Shown piece after piece: positions 10,165-16,872 of a DNA stretch of 47,075 nt (the stretch's first letter is position 1; each line of letters starts with the position of its first letter). The position numbers were made by a program, and so were the translations under genes. The notes below the pieces were generated by a model that was given only the letters and a program-made list of their open reading frames with translations, had not been told where the DNA came from and made no database searches. Source of the DNA: CALBGR01 sp964499935 (lineage in GTDB: Bacteria; Patescibacteriota; Saccharimonadia; Saccharimonadales; UBA4665); NCBI GenBank assembly GCA_964499935.1, contig CAZCMS010000005.1, forward strand, positions 1 to 47,075, in the 5' to 3' direction.

Positions 10165-10243
10165 AGCACTGTGAACAAAAAAAGTGCTCAAAAACAAAAA
10201 CGATTAAAAACAACGGCTTCTCGCAAGCCGTTGTTCTTTTTTT
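10165..10243 (+). ncRNA. candidate ~80-nt terminator-capped RNA (or micro-ORF mRNA)
   Basis: It runs from the promoter at 10130 to a perfect 10-bp terminator (ACAACGGCTT / AAGCCGTTGT, 10210-10234) followed by CTTTTTTT. A 5' hairpin pairs AGCACT with AGTGCT. The same stretch can be read from a GTG at 10171 as a 24-residue basic peptide (VNKKSAQKQKRLKTTASR...) with AAGGAT upstream, ending in the U-tract. It could be a stand-alone sRNA, a leader peptide or chance. Confidence 0.5.
10210..10243 (+). terminator. intrinsic terminator upstream of comM
   Basis: Perfect 10-bp stem, 5-nt loop CTCGC, then CTTTTTTT. It isolates comM from upstream transcription. Confidence 0.85.
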
Positions 10244-10335
10244 AAGGCAAAATTGCCGAAAGCCCTATTTAGATTTTTTAACCTATTTAATCGAGAGTTA
10301 ATCAAATAATTTTTCGTATTCTCTATACTGATTTC

Positions 10336-11856
10336 ATGGTTATTATCAATACCCCCTGGGACAGTGCGACAGCAGGAGTCAACATTAGCGTTGAGTGTCA
10401 TTTATCGAATGGCTTACCTGGCATTACTATCATTGGGTTTACCAATAGATCCATTGATGAGGCCAAAGAACGTATCAGAAGCGCTTTTGCGTCTAATAAT
10501 CTTACTCTGCCCCGAAAACGAATCACAATAAATCTTGCGCCGGCAGATATTCCGAAAGAAAGTACGAGCTTTGATGTGCCTATGGTAGTTGCGATTCTCG
10601 CATCCTCCAGACAAACAACCCGAGACATACTCCCTACTACAGGGTTTCTTGGTGAAATTGGGTTAGATGGTACTATCCGGCCAGTCAGAGGAGTAATCGG
10701 TAAAATTCTAGCTGGCAAAGCTAATGGGCTAACTCACTTTGTTGTACCAACCAAAAACATTACTCAAGCTTCTATGGTGCCTGGTGTAATTCTTACTCCT
10801 GTAGATAGCCTTATCCGGCTATACGAATACTTAAATAATGACGATGATGTATCTAGCCTCCATACGAACGACGGAATAATCCCTCCCCTACAATTTCGAA
10901 CACATACTTTAGCCGATATCGGGGACGTATCTGGACAAGAACAAGCTAAGAGAGCACTCGAGATTGCAGCTGCAGGAGGCCACAATATACTACTCAACGG
11001 TCCTCCTGGAACCGGCAAAAGCATGCTTGCTAAAACATTACCTTCGCTCCTACCCCCAATGGATCATAGTGACATAATAGAGGTAACTCATCTACACAGC
11101 CTTGCGGCCCAAGATTATGACAAAGTTTTCACCACCCGCCCTTTTCGGTCCCCACATCACAGCGCAAGTCATGTTGCGATCACAGGAGGAGGACATGCTC
11201 TACGCCCCGGGGAAATTACGCTCAGCCATAGAGGCGTATTATTTTTTGATGAGCTACCAGAGTTTAGTAGAAACACCATCGAATCGTTGCGCCAACCCCT
11301 CGAAGAAAAAACCATCAGTGTCACACGAGCAAAAGGCGCCGTATCTTATCCCGCAAACTTTTTATTTATAGCAACATCCAATCCATGCCCATGCGGATAC
11401 TACGGAACCTCAAAAGATTGTCGCTGTACTCCAAATGAGATTCAGCGATATAAAAGAAAATTATCTGGACCGATATTGGACAGGATCGATCTACACGTTA
11501 ATGTGAGCGAGGTAAAGCACTCCGGTCTTTTACTTTCACCCTCTTCTCGTAGAGAATCTGCGAAGATACAGGCTAACGTTATCCGCGCAAGAGAGCAGCA
11601 GAAACAACGGTACAAAGATCAAGACACACTAAACGCAACCATGACAAATCATGATATTAAAACTTACGCGCAACTTACCTTAAGCGCTAAAACATTCTTA
11701 GATAACGCATCGGAGCAACTAGACATATCCGCCCGAAGCTATATGAAAATAATTAAAATATCCCGAACCATCGCAGACCTAGACAATACAGACCGTGTTA
11801 CTCCTGAACATATTAGTGAAGCTTTGCAATATCGTAGCCACAATTTTCACAATTAA
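10336..11856 (+). CDS. comM: ComM/YifB family Mg-chelatase-like AAA+ helicase
   Basis: 506 residues. The N-terminal Lon-like ChlI domain (about 1-165) contains CHLSNGLPGITIIGF and ITINLAPADIPKESTSFDVPM. The AAA+ core has Walker A NGPPGTGKSML near residue 220, FRSPHHSAS, and Walker B GVLFFDELPEF. A C-terminal Mg_chelatase_C domain carries four cysteines (CPCGYYGTSKDCRC). In naturally competent bacteria ComM drives branch migration during integration of transformed DNA; with the pilus locus in this window this suits DNA uptake. The -10 TATACT (10324-10329) is 6 nt before the ATG and there is no SD, so the mRNA is probably leaderless. Confidence 0.93.
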   Translation: MVIINTPWDSATAGVNISVECHLSNGLPGITIIGFTNRSIDEAKERIRSAFASNNLTLPRKRITINLAPADIPKESTSFDVPMVVAILASSRQTTRDILPTTGFLGEIGLDGTIRPVRGVIGKILAGKANGLTHFVVPTKNITQASMVPGVILTPVDSLIRLYEYLNNDDDVSSLHTNDGIIPPLQFRTHTLADIGDVSGQEQAKRALEIAAAGGHNILLNGPPGTGKSMLAKTLPSLLPPMDHSDIIEVTHLHSLAAQDYDKVFTTRPFRSPHHSASHVAITGGGHALRPGEITLSHRGVLFFDELPEFSRNTIESLRQPLEEKTISVTRAKGAVSYPANFLFIATSNPCPCGYYGTSKDCRCTPNEIQRYKRKLSGPILDRIDLHVNVSEVKHSGLLLSPSSRRESAKIQANVIRAREQQKQRYKDQDTLNATMTNHDIKTYAQLTLSAKTFLDNASEQLDISARSYMKIIKISRTIADLDNTDRVTPEHISEALQYRSHNFHN

Positions 11857-11912
11857 GGCTAAAAATTCTCAGGGAGCCAACTGTAAACAAGCAAAATTCA
11901 GTAATTAAGTCA

Positions 11913-11941
11913 TTGACCTCTGTTGAATCATCTGTTAAAAT
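11913..11941 (+). promoter_or_regulatory. infC-rpmI-rplT promoter
   Basis: TTGACC (11913-11918) and TAAAAT (11936-11941) spaced 17 nt. The infC start is at 11978, leaving a ~30-nt leader with a strong SD. Confidence 0.7.
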
Positions 11942-11977
11942 AACGTCATAGTCTAACTTTAGAAAAGGAGTGCTTGT

Positions 11978-12508
11978 ATCAGTACTAGAACACGTCTGAA
12001 TCATGCAATTCAGGCATCGCAGTTACGAGTCATTGACGAAAACGGCGCACAACTTGGGGTCTTCACTAAGCAAGAAGCACTAAAGATGGCGCAAGAGCAA
12101 GATCTTGATCTTGTCGAAATATCGCCCAATGCAAAACCGCCTGTAGCCAAAATTGTTGATTGGGGTAAATTCAATTACCAACGAACAAAACAGCTGCAGA
12201 AAAATAAGCGGAACGCAAAATCACTCGAATTAAAGCAAATGCGCCTTGGGCTCAAGATAAGTGATCATGACCTCGGCGTTAAAATGCGAAAAGTTACTGA
12301 CTTCCTAGAGTCTGGACATAAAGTTAAGATTGTTCTCTTCTTTAGAGGAAGAGAAATGGCCCACAAAGACATTGGCTTTAAGTTAGCAGAAAAAATCATC
12401 GAAAGTTTCGGCGAAAAAGCTATCGTAGAGCAAGCACCACAGTTAGCAGGAAAACAATTAAGTTTTGTACTAAGGAGTAATCAAAATGCCAAAACTAAAG
12501 ACGCATAG
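11978..12508 (+). CDS. infC: translation initiation factor IF-3
   Basis: The conserved N-terminus (RTRLNHAIQASQLRVIDENGAQLGVF) begins well before the first ATG at 12086. An in-frame stop at 11960-11962 bounds the start. The only well-placed start is ATC at 11978, seven nt after AAAAGGAG, giving 176 residues, the normal IF-3 length. IF-3 prevents 30S-50S association and proofreads initiation codons. The C-domain has LRLGLKISDHDLGVKMRK and the KIVLFFRGREMAH segment. A rare AUN start is typical of infC and permits autoregulation by IF-3 discrimination. The 3' end overlaps rpmI by 23 nt in another frame. Confidence 0.93.
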   Translation: MSTRTRLNHAIQASQLRVIDENGAQLGVFTKQEALKMAQEQDLDLVEISPNAKPPVAKIVDWGKFNYQRTKQLQKNKRNAKSLELKQMRLGLKISDHDLGVKMRKVTDFLESGHKVKIVLFFRGREMAHKDIGFKLAEKIIESFGEKAIVEQAPQLAGKQLSFVLRSNQNAKTKDA

Positions 12509-12680
12509 CGGAACAAAAGACCGCGTTAGAGTAACCAAGAATGGTAAAGCGCAAGTTAAACGCTCACACAGTAGTCACTTTTTGCAAAAGAAAAGTGCTT
12601 CACGCAAGCGAACATTTGCTGGTCTTCAAAACCTTGAAGGTAAAGTTGCCAAAAATATTAAGATGAAATTAGGAGTGTAG
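12486..12680 (+). CDS. rpmI: 50S ribosomal protein L35
   Basis: 64 residues, highly basic, matching the L35 pattern MPKLKTHSGTKDRVRVTKNGK, then the central RSHSSHFLQKKSASRKR. It starts inside the 3' end of infC, with AAGGAG at about 12472-12477 in the infC coding sequence, so the two genes are translationally coupled. The infC-rpmI-rplT order is the classic conserved operon. rplT follows 7 nt later. Confidence 0.96.
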   Translation: MPKLKTHSGTKDRVRVTKNGKAQVKRSHSSHFLQKKSASRKRTFAGLQNLEGKVAKNIKMKLGV

Positions 12681-12687
12681 GAGTAAT

Positions 12688-13035
12688 ATGCGAGTTAAAC
12701 GAGGCGTAACCTCACACAAACGCCATCAGAAAATCCGAAAAGCCACCAAGGGCATGACCCGTGGCAATCGATCGAGTATTAAACGAGGAAAACAGGCCGT
12801 TACACGTGCGCTACAAAATGCATATCGCGACCGACGCAATCGTAAGCGAACATTTCGCCAACTATGGAATACTCGTATCAACGCTGCAGCGCGTGAAAAT
12901 GGCACTACCTACAGTCGCCTTATTGCTGCAATGAAGAGTGCGAATATCATTCTTGACCGTAAGATATTAGCAGAGCTTGCAGTGAATGAGCCAAAAGCCT
13001 TCGCTACAGTCGTAAAAGACGCAAAAGCTAAATAA
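12688..13035 (+). CDS. rplT: 50S ribosomal protein L20
   Basis: 115 residues, basic, with canonical MRVKRGVTSHKRHQKIRK, YRDRRNRKRTFRQLWNTRINAA and NIILDRKILAELAV. L20 binds 23S rRNA early in 50S assembly and represses its own operon in several bacteria. It is the last gene of the infC operon, 7 nt after rpmI, with GGAG before the ATG. A perfect terminator follows at 13061-13086. Confidence 0.97.
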   Translation: MRVKRGVTSHKRHQKIRKATKGMTRGNRSSIKRGKQAVTRALQNAYRDRRNRKRTFRQLWNTRINAAARENGTTYSRLIAAMKSANIILDRKILAELAVNEPKAFATVVKDAKAK

Positions 13036-13060
13036 ATCACCTAGCTTTATCACCTAAAAA

Positions 13061-13086
13061 ACCTCTTCATCTGAAGAGGTTTTTTA
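13061..13086. terminator. bidirectional terminator between rplT and rnpB
   Basis: The 9-bp perfect stem ACCTCTTCA / TGAAGAGGT with a 2-nt loop is followed by TTTTTTATTG on the plus strand (rplT). It is preceded by AAAAA, giving a U-tract on the minus strand for rnpB. Confidence 0.9.
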
Positions 13087-13094
13087 TTGTCATA

Positions 13095-13460
13095 ATTGCT
13101 AGAGCTATCTATAAGCCGGGTTTTGTAAGGCTTTGACACCTTGCTGACCATCTATCTAGCCTTAATGTCACCACCAAGGTCAAGCGGTTCTTGTGGCGTA
13201 ATCTGGCGGGAACCGCGATTTTACACATCGCTTAAGATTACGCCTCCTTGCAGCAGATAGGGTTTACCTCTCCCCTATGTCACCATAGAGGACTGTGGGC
13301 TCTTACCCCACTCGTTTCATCCTTACTCCCGAAAGAGCGGTTTCGTTTCTGTGGCACTTTCCCTAGAGTCACCTCCGGTTGCCGTTAGCAACTATCCTTC
13401 CCTGCGCTGCCCGGACTTTCCTCCTGTAAAAAACAGGCGATCAGCCAACAGCCTAGCAAT
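13095..13460 (-). ncRNA. rnpB: RNase P RNA (type A)
   Basis: On the minus strand the universally conserved GAGGAAAGTCCGGGC occurs near the 5' end and ACCCGGCTTATAGA near the 3' end. The ends pair as P1 (ATTGCTAG at 13460-13453 with CTAGCAAT at 13102-13095), fixing the boundaries at ~366 nt. It is the catalytic RNA that matures tRNA 5' ends. It ends at the terminator shared with rplT. Confidence 0.95.
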
Positions 13461-13465
13461 TACTA

Positions 13466-14284
13466 TTATACCATTAGTGAACTCTGCTCGTTTCTATCTT
13501 GCTCTTTATCCAAAGTTTCATTAACAGCAGCGTCTGCATCTTTATTAAGAGCACGCGGTACATGCACAAAGGTTACTTTCTTAAATTTAGGCAAAAGTTC
13601 TTGCACAGATGTATATATTGGCCACAAGTCTCTATTTTTTACCTTAAATTTCCCTGTCATCTGATTTACGACGAGCAAACTATCCATATGAACATGCACA
13701 ATCTGGGCTCCATATTTTAGCGCATGCTCTAAGCCAAATTTAAGCGAAAGATATTCTGCCTGATTATTAGTAGTAATACCAAGATACACACCGTTCCGAA
13801 TAAGCTCATTTCCGTTCATGTCAAACAACACATAACCACTTGCAGAAGGTCCGGGATTACCGCGTGAACCACCATCTCCATATAATTTTACCTCTGTTAC
13901 TTTAGGTGTTGTTGTAGATACATCATTCTTTGCAGGTTTGATTTTTTTGAAACTAAAGTTGATCAATTTTATCCCTGTCTGCTCTGTAATATCGGAACCG
14001 TAGTACTTCCTAAATTCATCTAGAAGATCGTCTACGGAGTCGTACTTTGCATGTCCTTCCATGTCTTCAATAGTAAGTTCACCAATTCTTTTTTGGACAA
14101 CCTCATCAATTGTTGCAATACCAATTACCTGCCATGTACGCCTATCGTGCGGATCAACTTTATCAATCAGCTGCACTTCATCATTAACCGAAATATCTTT
14201 CTCGTCATTAATACGCCAGGTTGATGTTTTTTCTCCGCTCGCAATCTGTTGTGCAAGCTCATGATCTAGTTTAAGTGTTTTCAT
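13466..14284 (-). CDS. ASCH-domain / RNase HI fusion protein
   Basis: 272 residues. Residues ~1-115 match an ASCH (PUA-like RNA-binding) domain: GEKTSTWRI near the start, ELTIEDMEGHAKYDS in the middle. Residues ~130-255 form an RNase H fold with DGGSRGNPGP, NNQAEY and HMDSLLVVNQ supplying the D-E-D acidic triad, and NKDADAAVN the fourth. This is the ribonuclease HI/RnhA-like family that cleaves RNA in RNA-DNA hybrids. The ASCH fusion could direct it to structured RNA or translation-coupled hybrids (inference). It lies between tRNA-Pro and rnpB; no SD stands out. Confidence 0.85.
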   Translation of the reverse strand: MKTLKLDHELAQQIASGEKTSTWRINDEKDISVNDEVQLIDKVDPHDRRTWQVIGIATIDEVVQKRIGELTIEDMEGHAKYDSVDDLLDEFRKYYGSDITEQTGIKLINFSFKKIKPAKNDVSTTTPKVTEVKLYGDGGSRGNPGPSASGYVLFDMNGNELIRNGVYLGITTNNQAEYLSLKFGLEHALKYGAQIVHVHMDSLLVVNQMTGKFKVKNRDLWPIYTSVQELLPKFKKVTFVHVPRALNKDADAAVNETLDKEQDRNEQSSLMV

Positions 14285-14307
14285 CTGTAATCATTATACT
14301 TCAAATC

Positions 14308-14383
14308 TGGTCAGGGTGAGAAGACTTGAACTTCCGATCTCGCGACCCCCAGTCGCGCGCTTTACCAACTAAGCTACACCCTG
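14308..14383 (-). tRNA. tRNA-Pro (GGG)
   Basis: Cloverleaf on the minus strand: acceptor CAGGGTG/CACCCTG, D-stem GCTT/AAGC, anticodon stem CGCGA/TCGCG with loop CTGGGGG (anticodon GGG), TTCAAGT T-loop, discriminator A and encoded CCA. It may be co-transcribed with the structured RNA immediately upstream (14389-14541). Confidence 0.93.
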
Positions 14384-14388
14384 ACAAA

Positions 14389-14541
14389 ATGGCCCTTCGA
14401 GGCTGCTTTGATCAAGATGACAACCTGGCAAAAAGTCCAGGTGGGTGCCCGCACAGCCAAACCACAGTTTGACAAAATATTGAGCTCCCTAATGATAGAT
14501 ATCAGATTATCATTAGATGACCAAACGCCCCGCAGGACCAT
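14389..14541 (-). ncRNA. unidentified structured RNA upstream of tRNA-Pro
   Basis: The minus-strand ends pair in three stacked helices: P1 ATGGTCCT (14541-14534) with AGGGCCAT (14396-14389); P2 GGGGC (14531-14527) with GCCTC (14403-14399); P3 TTTGGTCA (14525-14518) with TGATCAAA (14414-14407). They enclose four hairpins: CTAATGATA/TATCATTAG, CAAAC-TGTG-GTTTG, GTG-CGGG-CAC and ACCTGG/CCAGGT. A TATAAT (14553-14548) ends 6 nt before the P1 strand, so the predicted start coincides with the RNA 5' end. It does not fit SRP RNA, 6S RNA, tmRNA or RNase P. Strong structural candidate, identity unknown. Confidence 0.65.
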
Positions 14542-14548
14542 GCTCTTA

Positions 14549-15172
14549 TTATAATCCGAGAAGGAACAAAGATATAGTGCGATTCAGCTCAAAAATTATT
14601 TGCCCAAATGCAGGAACAGCCAAGATCAAAGCAAAGACGATAAATATGCCGTATTGTTCCATCTGAGCCATAATACCTCGAAGAAAATCCGGCGCAAACG
14701 CATACAAGACGCGCGAGCCATCAAGAGGCGGAATTGGCACCATGTTAAATATAAAGATTCCTATATTGATGCTTACAAAAATGGTTAACGCATTATAAAT
14801 ATCAATATTTCCTGAAAATGCATGTGCGATCACCGCGCCTATAGCTGCTAGAACAAGATTTGTAAATGGTCCTGCAGCAGCGATAAGTGCAGCACCAAAT
14901 TCATCAAACTTTACCCGATCAGGGTTAAACGGCACTGGTTTAGCTGCCAAAATTGGTGCCTGAAACAAAACCAGGGTTATTATCGGTAACAATACAGTCA
15001 TTATAGGGTCAATATGTCTTAGTGGATTTAGGCTCACTCTGCCTTCTTCATGCGCCGTAGTATCACCAAGCTTCAGCCCTACATATGCATGCATCATTTC
15101 GTGAATACTAATAGCAATCACTATCGTGATAAATGCAATAAGAAGCGTAAATATATCGAGAGAGAACTCCAT
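14549..15172 (-). CDS. M50 (site-2 protease) family intramembrane metalloprotease
   Basis: 207 residues, multi-pass membrane protein. The zinc site HEMMH (in ISIHEMMHAYVGLKLGD) lies in the first segment and the third ligand is in MVPIPPLDGSRVL. There is no PDZ domain, so this is the minimal SpoIVFB/Rip-like class rather than RseP. Substrates are typically membrane-tethered transcription factors or signal-peptide remnants; none can be named here. An extended -10 TGCTATAAT (15192-15184) lies 11 nt before the ATG, indicating a very short leader. The stop codon overlaps the -10 box of the structured RNA downstream. Confidence 0.9.
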   Translation of the reverse strand: MEFSLDIFTLLIAFITIVIAISIHEMMHAYVGLKLGDTTAHEEGRVSLNPLRHIDPIMTVLLPIITLVLFQAPILAAKPVPFNPDRVKFDEFGAALIAAAGPFTNLVLAAIGAVIAHAFSGNIDIYNALTIFVSINIGIFIFNMVPIPPLDGSRVLYAFAPDFLRGIMAQMEQYGIFIVFALILAVPAFGQIIFELNRTISLFLLGL

Positions 15173-15272
15173 AAACGATATTAATTATAGCAGGAAACTA
15201 CCCTAATCTAGAATTGAAACTGAGCTAATGCCGTTACAAACATATGCCGAGAAAGTCCCTTTTTTAGTGTTA

Positions 15273-15301
15273 TTGACAGCCTAGAGGTCATACGGTATAC
15301 T
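15273..15301 (+). promoter_or_regulatory. rpmB promoter
   Basis: Consensus-like TTGACA (15273-15278) and TATACT (15296-15301) separated by 17 nt; the leader carries AAAGGA about 14 nt before the ATG at 15331. Confidence 0.8.
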
Positions 15302-15330
15302 AAGAAACTGAATCAAAGGATATATAACCC

Positions 15331-15525
15331 ATGAATAAATGTGAAATTACCGGCAAAGGCAAGCAGTTTGGTCACAATGTGAGCTTCTCACAGCGCCATA
15401 CTAAAAAAGTATGGAAACCAAATCTTCAAACTAAAACCATCGTAGTCGATGGCAAAAAAGTTACTATGAAAATCAGTACACAAGCTATCCGTACTCTTAA
15501 GAAAAAAGGACTAATCGCCTCTTAA
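15331..15525 (+). CDS. rpmB: 50S ribosomal protein L28
   Basis: 64 residues with the L28 signature: MNKCEITGKGKQFGHNVSFS, then KKVWKPNLQTKTI and a basic C-terminus. It is part of the large ribosomal subunit. The single-gene transcription unit runs from the TTGACA/TATACT promoter to the terminator at 15559. Only one cysteine of the possible zinc ribbon is present. Confidence 0.95.
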   Translation: MNKCEITGKGKQFGHNVSFSQRHTKKVWKPNLQTKTIVVDGKKVTMKISTQAIRTLKKKGLIAS

Positions 15526-15558
15526 GTACCTGCAATTAATACTGAGTATCGAATAAAA

Positions 15559-15590
15559 ATACCGAGCATATCGCTCGGTATTTTTATTGT
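15559..15590. terminator. rpmB terminator (bidirectional)
   Basis: ATACCGAGC / GCTCGGTAT stem with loop ATATC, followed by TTTTTATTG on the plus strand and flanked by AAAA on the other side, so it can also end the minus-strand MBL-gene transcript. Confidence 0.9.
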
Positions 15591-15605
15591 CGTCTATACA
15601 GACTC

Positions 15606-16232
15606 CTACGAAGGACTTATGACAACAAGCTGTGTTACCTCTGTAATATCAGTAGCTTTGAGCTTTAATTTGTCTACAGTCTCTTTTGGCTCCATAGACA
15701 ACCCAGTAATCGCTTGTTCGACTGTTTGCTGTGGCACAGCATAATCGAGCCCCTTTGCATCAAAGTGAGTTGGTATAACTAGTTTTGGATCAATTTTCTT
15801 AATCAACTTTAATGCCCCAACAGGGTCAGTTGTGTATCCATTACCTCCAACCGGAACAAATAGCACGTCAATTGTACCTAGATCTTCAAGCTGCTTCTCG
15901 CTTAGCTCGGGATAAATGTGTCCGGTCACAGCGATCCGTATATCATCTACAATAATCTTGTACATCGTTACATTCTTTGCCCCCGACTCTTCCATATGAC
16001 CACGAGCAGCAATACCGTATATTGATACACCAGCCACTTCATATTCGCCTGGATGATTAACAATCAAAGGTGATGTGACAGCAGGCGCACTATGAGGTCC
16101 TGTATAGAGCACTACATCTCCGTCTTTGGTGATTGATTTCTTTCCAAGGTCAGCAAGGTTATCATCTACAACTAGCCGAAACTTCTTTCCACTAATACTG
16201 ATGCAGTTTGCTCCGTAAAATTGTATATCCAT
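15606..16232 (-). CDS. metallo-beta-lactamase-fold protein, UlaG-like, lacking the metal motif
   Basis: 208 residues with the shape of UlaG/YtkL-type MBL hydrolases: MDIQFYGANCISISG at the start, VNHPGEYEV, and the C-terminal DVLFVPVGGNGYTTDPVGALKLIKKIDPKLVIPTHF. The usual HxHxDH motif is absent; the matching strand reads VVLYTGPHSAPAV. It is therefore probably a pseudoenzyme or has altered metal binding. AGGAAAGGA precedes the ATG. It follows the wHTH gene by 14 nt in the same direction, so the two are likely an operon. Confidence 0.8.
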   Translation of the reverse strand: MDIQFYGANCISISGKKFRLVVDDNLADLGKKSITKDGDVVLYTGPHSAPAVTSPLIVNHPGEYEVAGVSIYGIAARGHMEESGAKNVTMYKIIVDDIRIAVTGHIYPELSEKQLEDLGTIDVLFVPVGGNGYTTDPVGALKLIKKIDPKLVIPTHFDAKGLDYAVPQQTVEQAITGLSMEPKETVDKLKLKATDITEVTQLVVISPS

Positions 16233-16246
16233 AAATTATTCCTTTC

Positions 16247-16834
16247 CTAGTTCAGTACTTCGTTTTTATCTATCAGAATCTGTTTTTTTGAATCTAACAC
16301 TGTAGTAATAAAACGATCTTTAATTTTCACCCTGTAATCATAATCCGACGGAGATAATATAACATACCGGATCTCCTTACCTTCTTTTGCCTCTAGGTCT
16401 GAAACATATTTTGTCACCTGATTTTCATTGACATTACCAACTAGCAAAAGATCCACTCCACTCGACTCATCACGAGTGAATTGACCAGTCAGAAGTGCAA
16501 TCTCAACATTCCCCAGCGCCTTCAACTCGTCATCTTCAGCGCTTGCAGCATTCCCTTTTGCTTTTTTAGGAGCTGCAGCTCCTTTACCAAAAATTTCACT
16601 TAAAGGCTGGAAAAACTCAAATTCTTGATTCACTTCATAATAAAGCTTATTGTTTGTAGTTTCAGAAACAATGATTCCTGCGTTCAGTAGGTTAGCTAGT
16701 TCACGCCGAACAGAGTTAATTTGCTCATCGATCTTGCGAGTAATTTCGCGCACATAAAAGGCACGATTAGGATTACTGTAGAAAAGCTCCAGCAACTTGA
16801 CCCTTGTTTTCGACCCAAATAATTGATCTATCAT
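16247..16834 (-). CDS. winged-helix transcriptional regulator with C-terminal nucleotidyltransferase-like domain
   Basis: 195 residues. The N-terminus (FGSKTRVKLLELFYSNPNRAFYVREITRKI... SVRRELANLLNAGIIV) is an ArsR-like winged helix. An Ala/Lys-rich linker (about 87-98) leads to a C-terminal alpha/beta domain (VEIALLTGQFTRDESSGVDLLLVGNVNENQ) resembling a minimal nucleotidyltransferase fold, with Gly-Val-Asp in place of the usual acidic pair. An extended -10 TGCTACAAT lies 6 nt before the ATG, so the mRNA is probably leaderless. Its likely partner is the MBL-like gene downstream; regulatory target unknown. Confidence 0.75.
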   Translation of the reverse strand: MIDQLFGSKTRVKLLELFYSNPNRAFYVREITRKIDEQINSVRRELANLLNAGIIVSETTNNKLYYEVNQEFEFFQPLSEIFGKGAAAPKKAKGNAASAEDDELKALGNVEIALLTGQFTRDESSGVDLLLVGNVNENQVTKYVSDLEAKEGKEIRYVILSPSDYDYRVKIKDRFITTVLDSKKQILIDKNEVLN

Positions 16835-16872
16835 ACCTATATTGTAGCAGATAGTGTGCCGACAGGTATGTA

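Noticed and set aside
14389..14541. SRP (4.5S) RNA, because of GTCA...AAGCAGCC near the 3' end
   Set aside because: The GTCA/AAGCAGCC strands are not closed by the GGAA apical loop; instead the sequence pairs with TTTGGTCA near the 5' end, so the fold is different.
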